Of a DNA stretch of 64,000 bases, positions 62,681 through 64,000 are shown piece after piece (position 1 is the stretch's first letter; the number at the start of each line of letters is the position of its first letter). A model generated the notes under the pieces. It did not search any database, was not told the DNA's origin, and saw nothing but the letters and a program-made list of their open reading frames with translations. Location of the stretch: the NCBI GenBank assembly GCA_026874595.1, contig CM049316.1:69553676-69617675 (forward strand), given 5' to 3'. The stretch comes from Sipunculus nudus. Lineage: Eukaryota; Annelida; Sipuncula; Golfingiida; Sipunculidae. The position numbers were made by a program, and so were the translations under genes.

Positions 62681-64000
62681 GGACGCGTTTATGACGAGGT
62701 ATACATCGTCAATTGATGAAAATGAAAACAAAATATTCATTTGCAAATTGATAAAAGGCAAATGGATACATCTTAATTCAAGAAATTAACTTGATATCTA
62801 AAATATTTCAACGACATATTGAAGAACATTAGCGTGGTGATACATTTAGCCTGGACCAGTGCCTTTAATTTTAACATAAATTAACAAGGCTTGACCAAGT
62901 GCTAAAATAAAATGGAGTGCCTGCTGCCATAGTCGCAGGATTTATAGCATTAGAAGAGAGGGGACTCATAGTGACATGAGTCGGAGCGAAGCAGACAGGC
63001 GAAAACTGAACACATTTTTAATTGACGATATTTTAAAGGGGTCTATTACGATATCTGACGTCTTTCAGCGAAGTTAATCCCTCGAAACTCTCATAAAAAT
63101 AGGGCAGAACAACCACACAAAGGCTGTTCATTCTGTATATAACATGCACGTGTTTATAACATGTGGGGGTCGGCGGAATAATGCAAACACATTTAACTTT
63201 TTTGCGAAGGGTGTTTTCTTTGGCACACATGCAAAAAAAAATCCATAGGTTACATTTTTTTCTATAGGTCGGAGGTAATCTGAAGTTGATTTCAGTGTTC
63301 CAGGGCTAACCTGAAATGTTGGGTAACCTATATGCATCGGGCGTTCAGTTTAATGGGTAGCTCTGGTCTGTATACCAGGGAAGTTTCACCCCCAAGTTGA
63401 ACTTCATCTCTAATAATTCAGTCAGGCGAGTTAAAATCTTACCTCACACATGAAAGGCTGGCACATGGATATTTGGTACCCAAGGCCCCATAGTAATTAC
63501 ATACTTAGATTTGTAAGTTGTTTTTTTAATGAAAAGCACAAAAGGTCTTGAAACGGCTAAATTTACTTTTACTATCTTTTATTTAATTAACTGGAGTGTT
63601 CGGGAGCAGTTTGTCGATTTTTAAATCCCAATCAAGTCATAATTTGATCAATATTTAAAAACTTTAGGTCTAGTTTTTTTAAACTTACCTGAGTGGTAAG
63701 ATAAGTATACTCAAATGATAAAAATTCGTCAAGGTTCATATTTCAGTATTTCGTCCTGCAACTGCCCATATTAACACGCTTAGAATTTTGTAAGCCATTT
63801 ATTATGCGAATTCAGCACTTACTTACAGTCAAGCCTAACCTGATCTAGATACACCAGTCATGGAACATCCAGAGGACAAATGAAAATAACCATAACCAAA
63901 GCAGTATCGGACATACAACTAAGGAATTCTTTCGCAGTATTGCTGTAATATAAATATCTGATCTTTCGATTCTTCGTCCGTTAAATCACCCAATTCATTG
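62681..64000. repeat. right edge block (homologous to 55247-57028)
   Basis: Collinear with the block that precedes gene 3, up to the final bases of the window, which correspond to about 57028. No gene seen. Confidence 0.8.

Noticed and set aside
1-64000. Prokaryotic-style systems (operons, CRISPR arrays, phage genes)
   Set aside because: Introns, SINEs, LINEs and microsatellites show an animal nuclear genome; the regular repeats found are microsatellites or segmental duplications.

Overview
This window looks like nuclear DNA from a lophotrochozoan animal, most likely a bivalve mollusc. The evidence is AT-rich intergenic sequence, GT-AG introns, abundant (TA)n and (TC)n microsatellites, many poly-C/poly-G tracts, tRNA-derived SINEs, CR1/L2-type LINE pieces, and a local array of IL-17-family cytokine genes (an expanded family in bivalves). 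The species cannot be named from the sequence alone. There are no prokaryotic operons, CRISPR arrays or rRNA/tRNA genes that I can support.

Layout. 1-13 kb: gene-poor DNA with microsatellites, a tRNA-derived SINE (about 6.05-6.23 kb) and a decayed CR1/L2-type LINE 3' end (7.59-8.15 kb). 13.2-16.6 kb (+): the last three coding exons of an RGK (Rad/Rem/Gem/Kir-type) small GTPase; exon phases join cleanly and the C-terminus carries the family's terminal motif. 16.6-24.9 kb: gene-poor, with an antisense LINE fragment, a tRNA-derived SINE and small duplications. 24.9-25.4 kb (-): main exon of IL-17-like gene 1. 27.8-32.8 kb (-): a nearly full-length APE-type non-LTR retrotransposon whose ORF1 is intact and encodes a virus-type 2A motif (DVELNPGP); its ORF2 (endonuclease, reverse transcriptase, CCHC) is broken. 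36-39.6 kb: paired tRNA-like elements and two copies of an hAT-type MITE, one with a perfect 8-bp target duplication.

41.6-64 kb is a segmentally duplicated IL-17 array on the minus strand. IL-17-like gene 2 (42.07-42.60 kb) and gene 3 (57.49-58.01 kb) lie in homologous units. Between them, at about 54.1-55.2 kb, is a third unit that keeps the 3' flank and distal upstream DNA but has lost the coding exon. Unit A (gene 2) has further been changed by a GCGGATCC-ended insertion, by a pogo/Tigger-like transposon deleted for its catalytic domain (50.36-52.26 kb), by a SINE, and by an almost perfect 2.97-kb tandem duplication (44.76-50.71 kb) whose breakpoint lies inside that transposon. The last bases of the window match the sequence just outside gene 3, so a further IL-17 unit may begin past the window edge.

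The IL-17 genes are expected to encode secreted cysteine-knot cytokines and the RGK gene a cytoplasmic or membrane-associated GTPase; nothing in the sequence links the two functionally. Everything else is mobile or repetitive DNA. First exons of all four host genes were not found.
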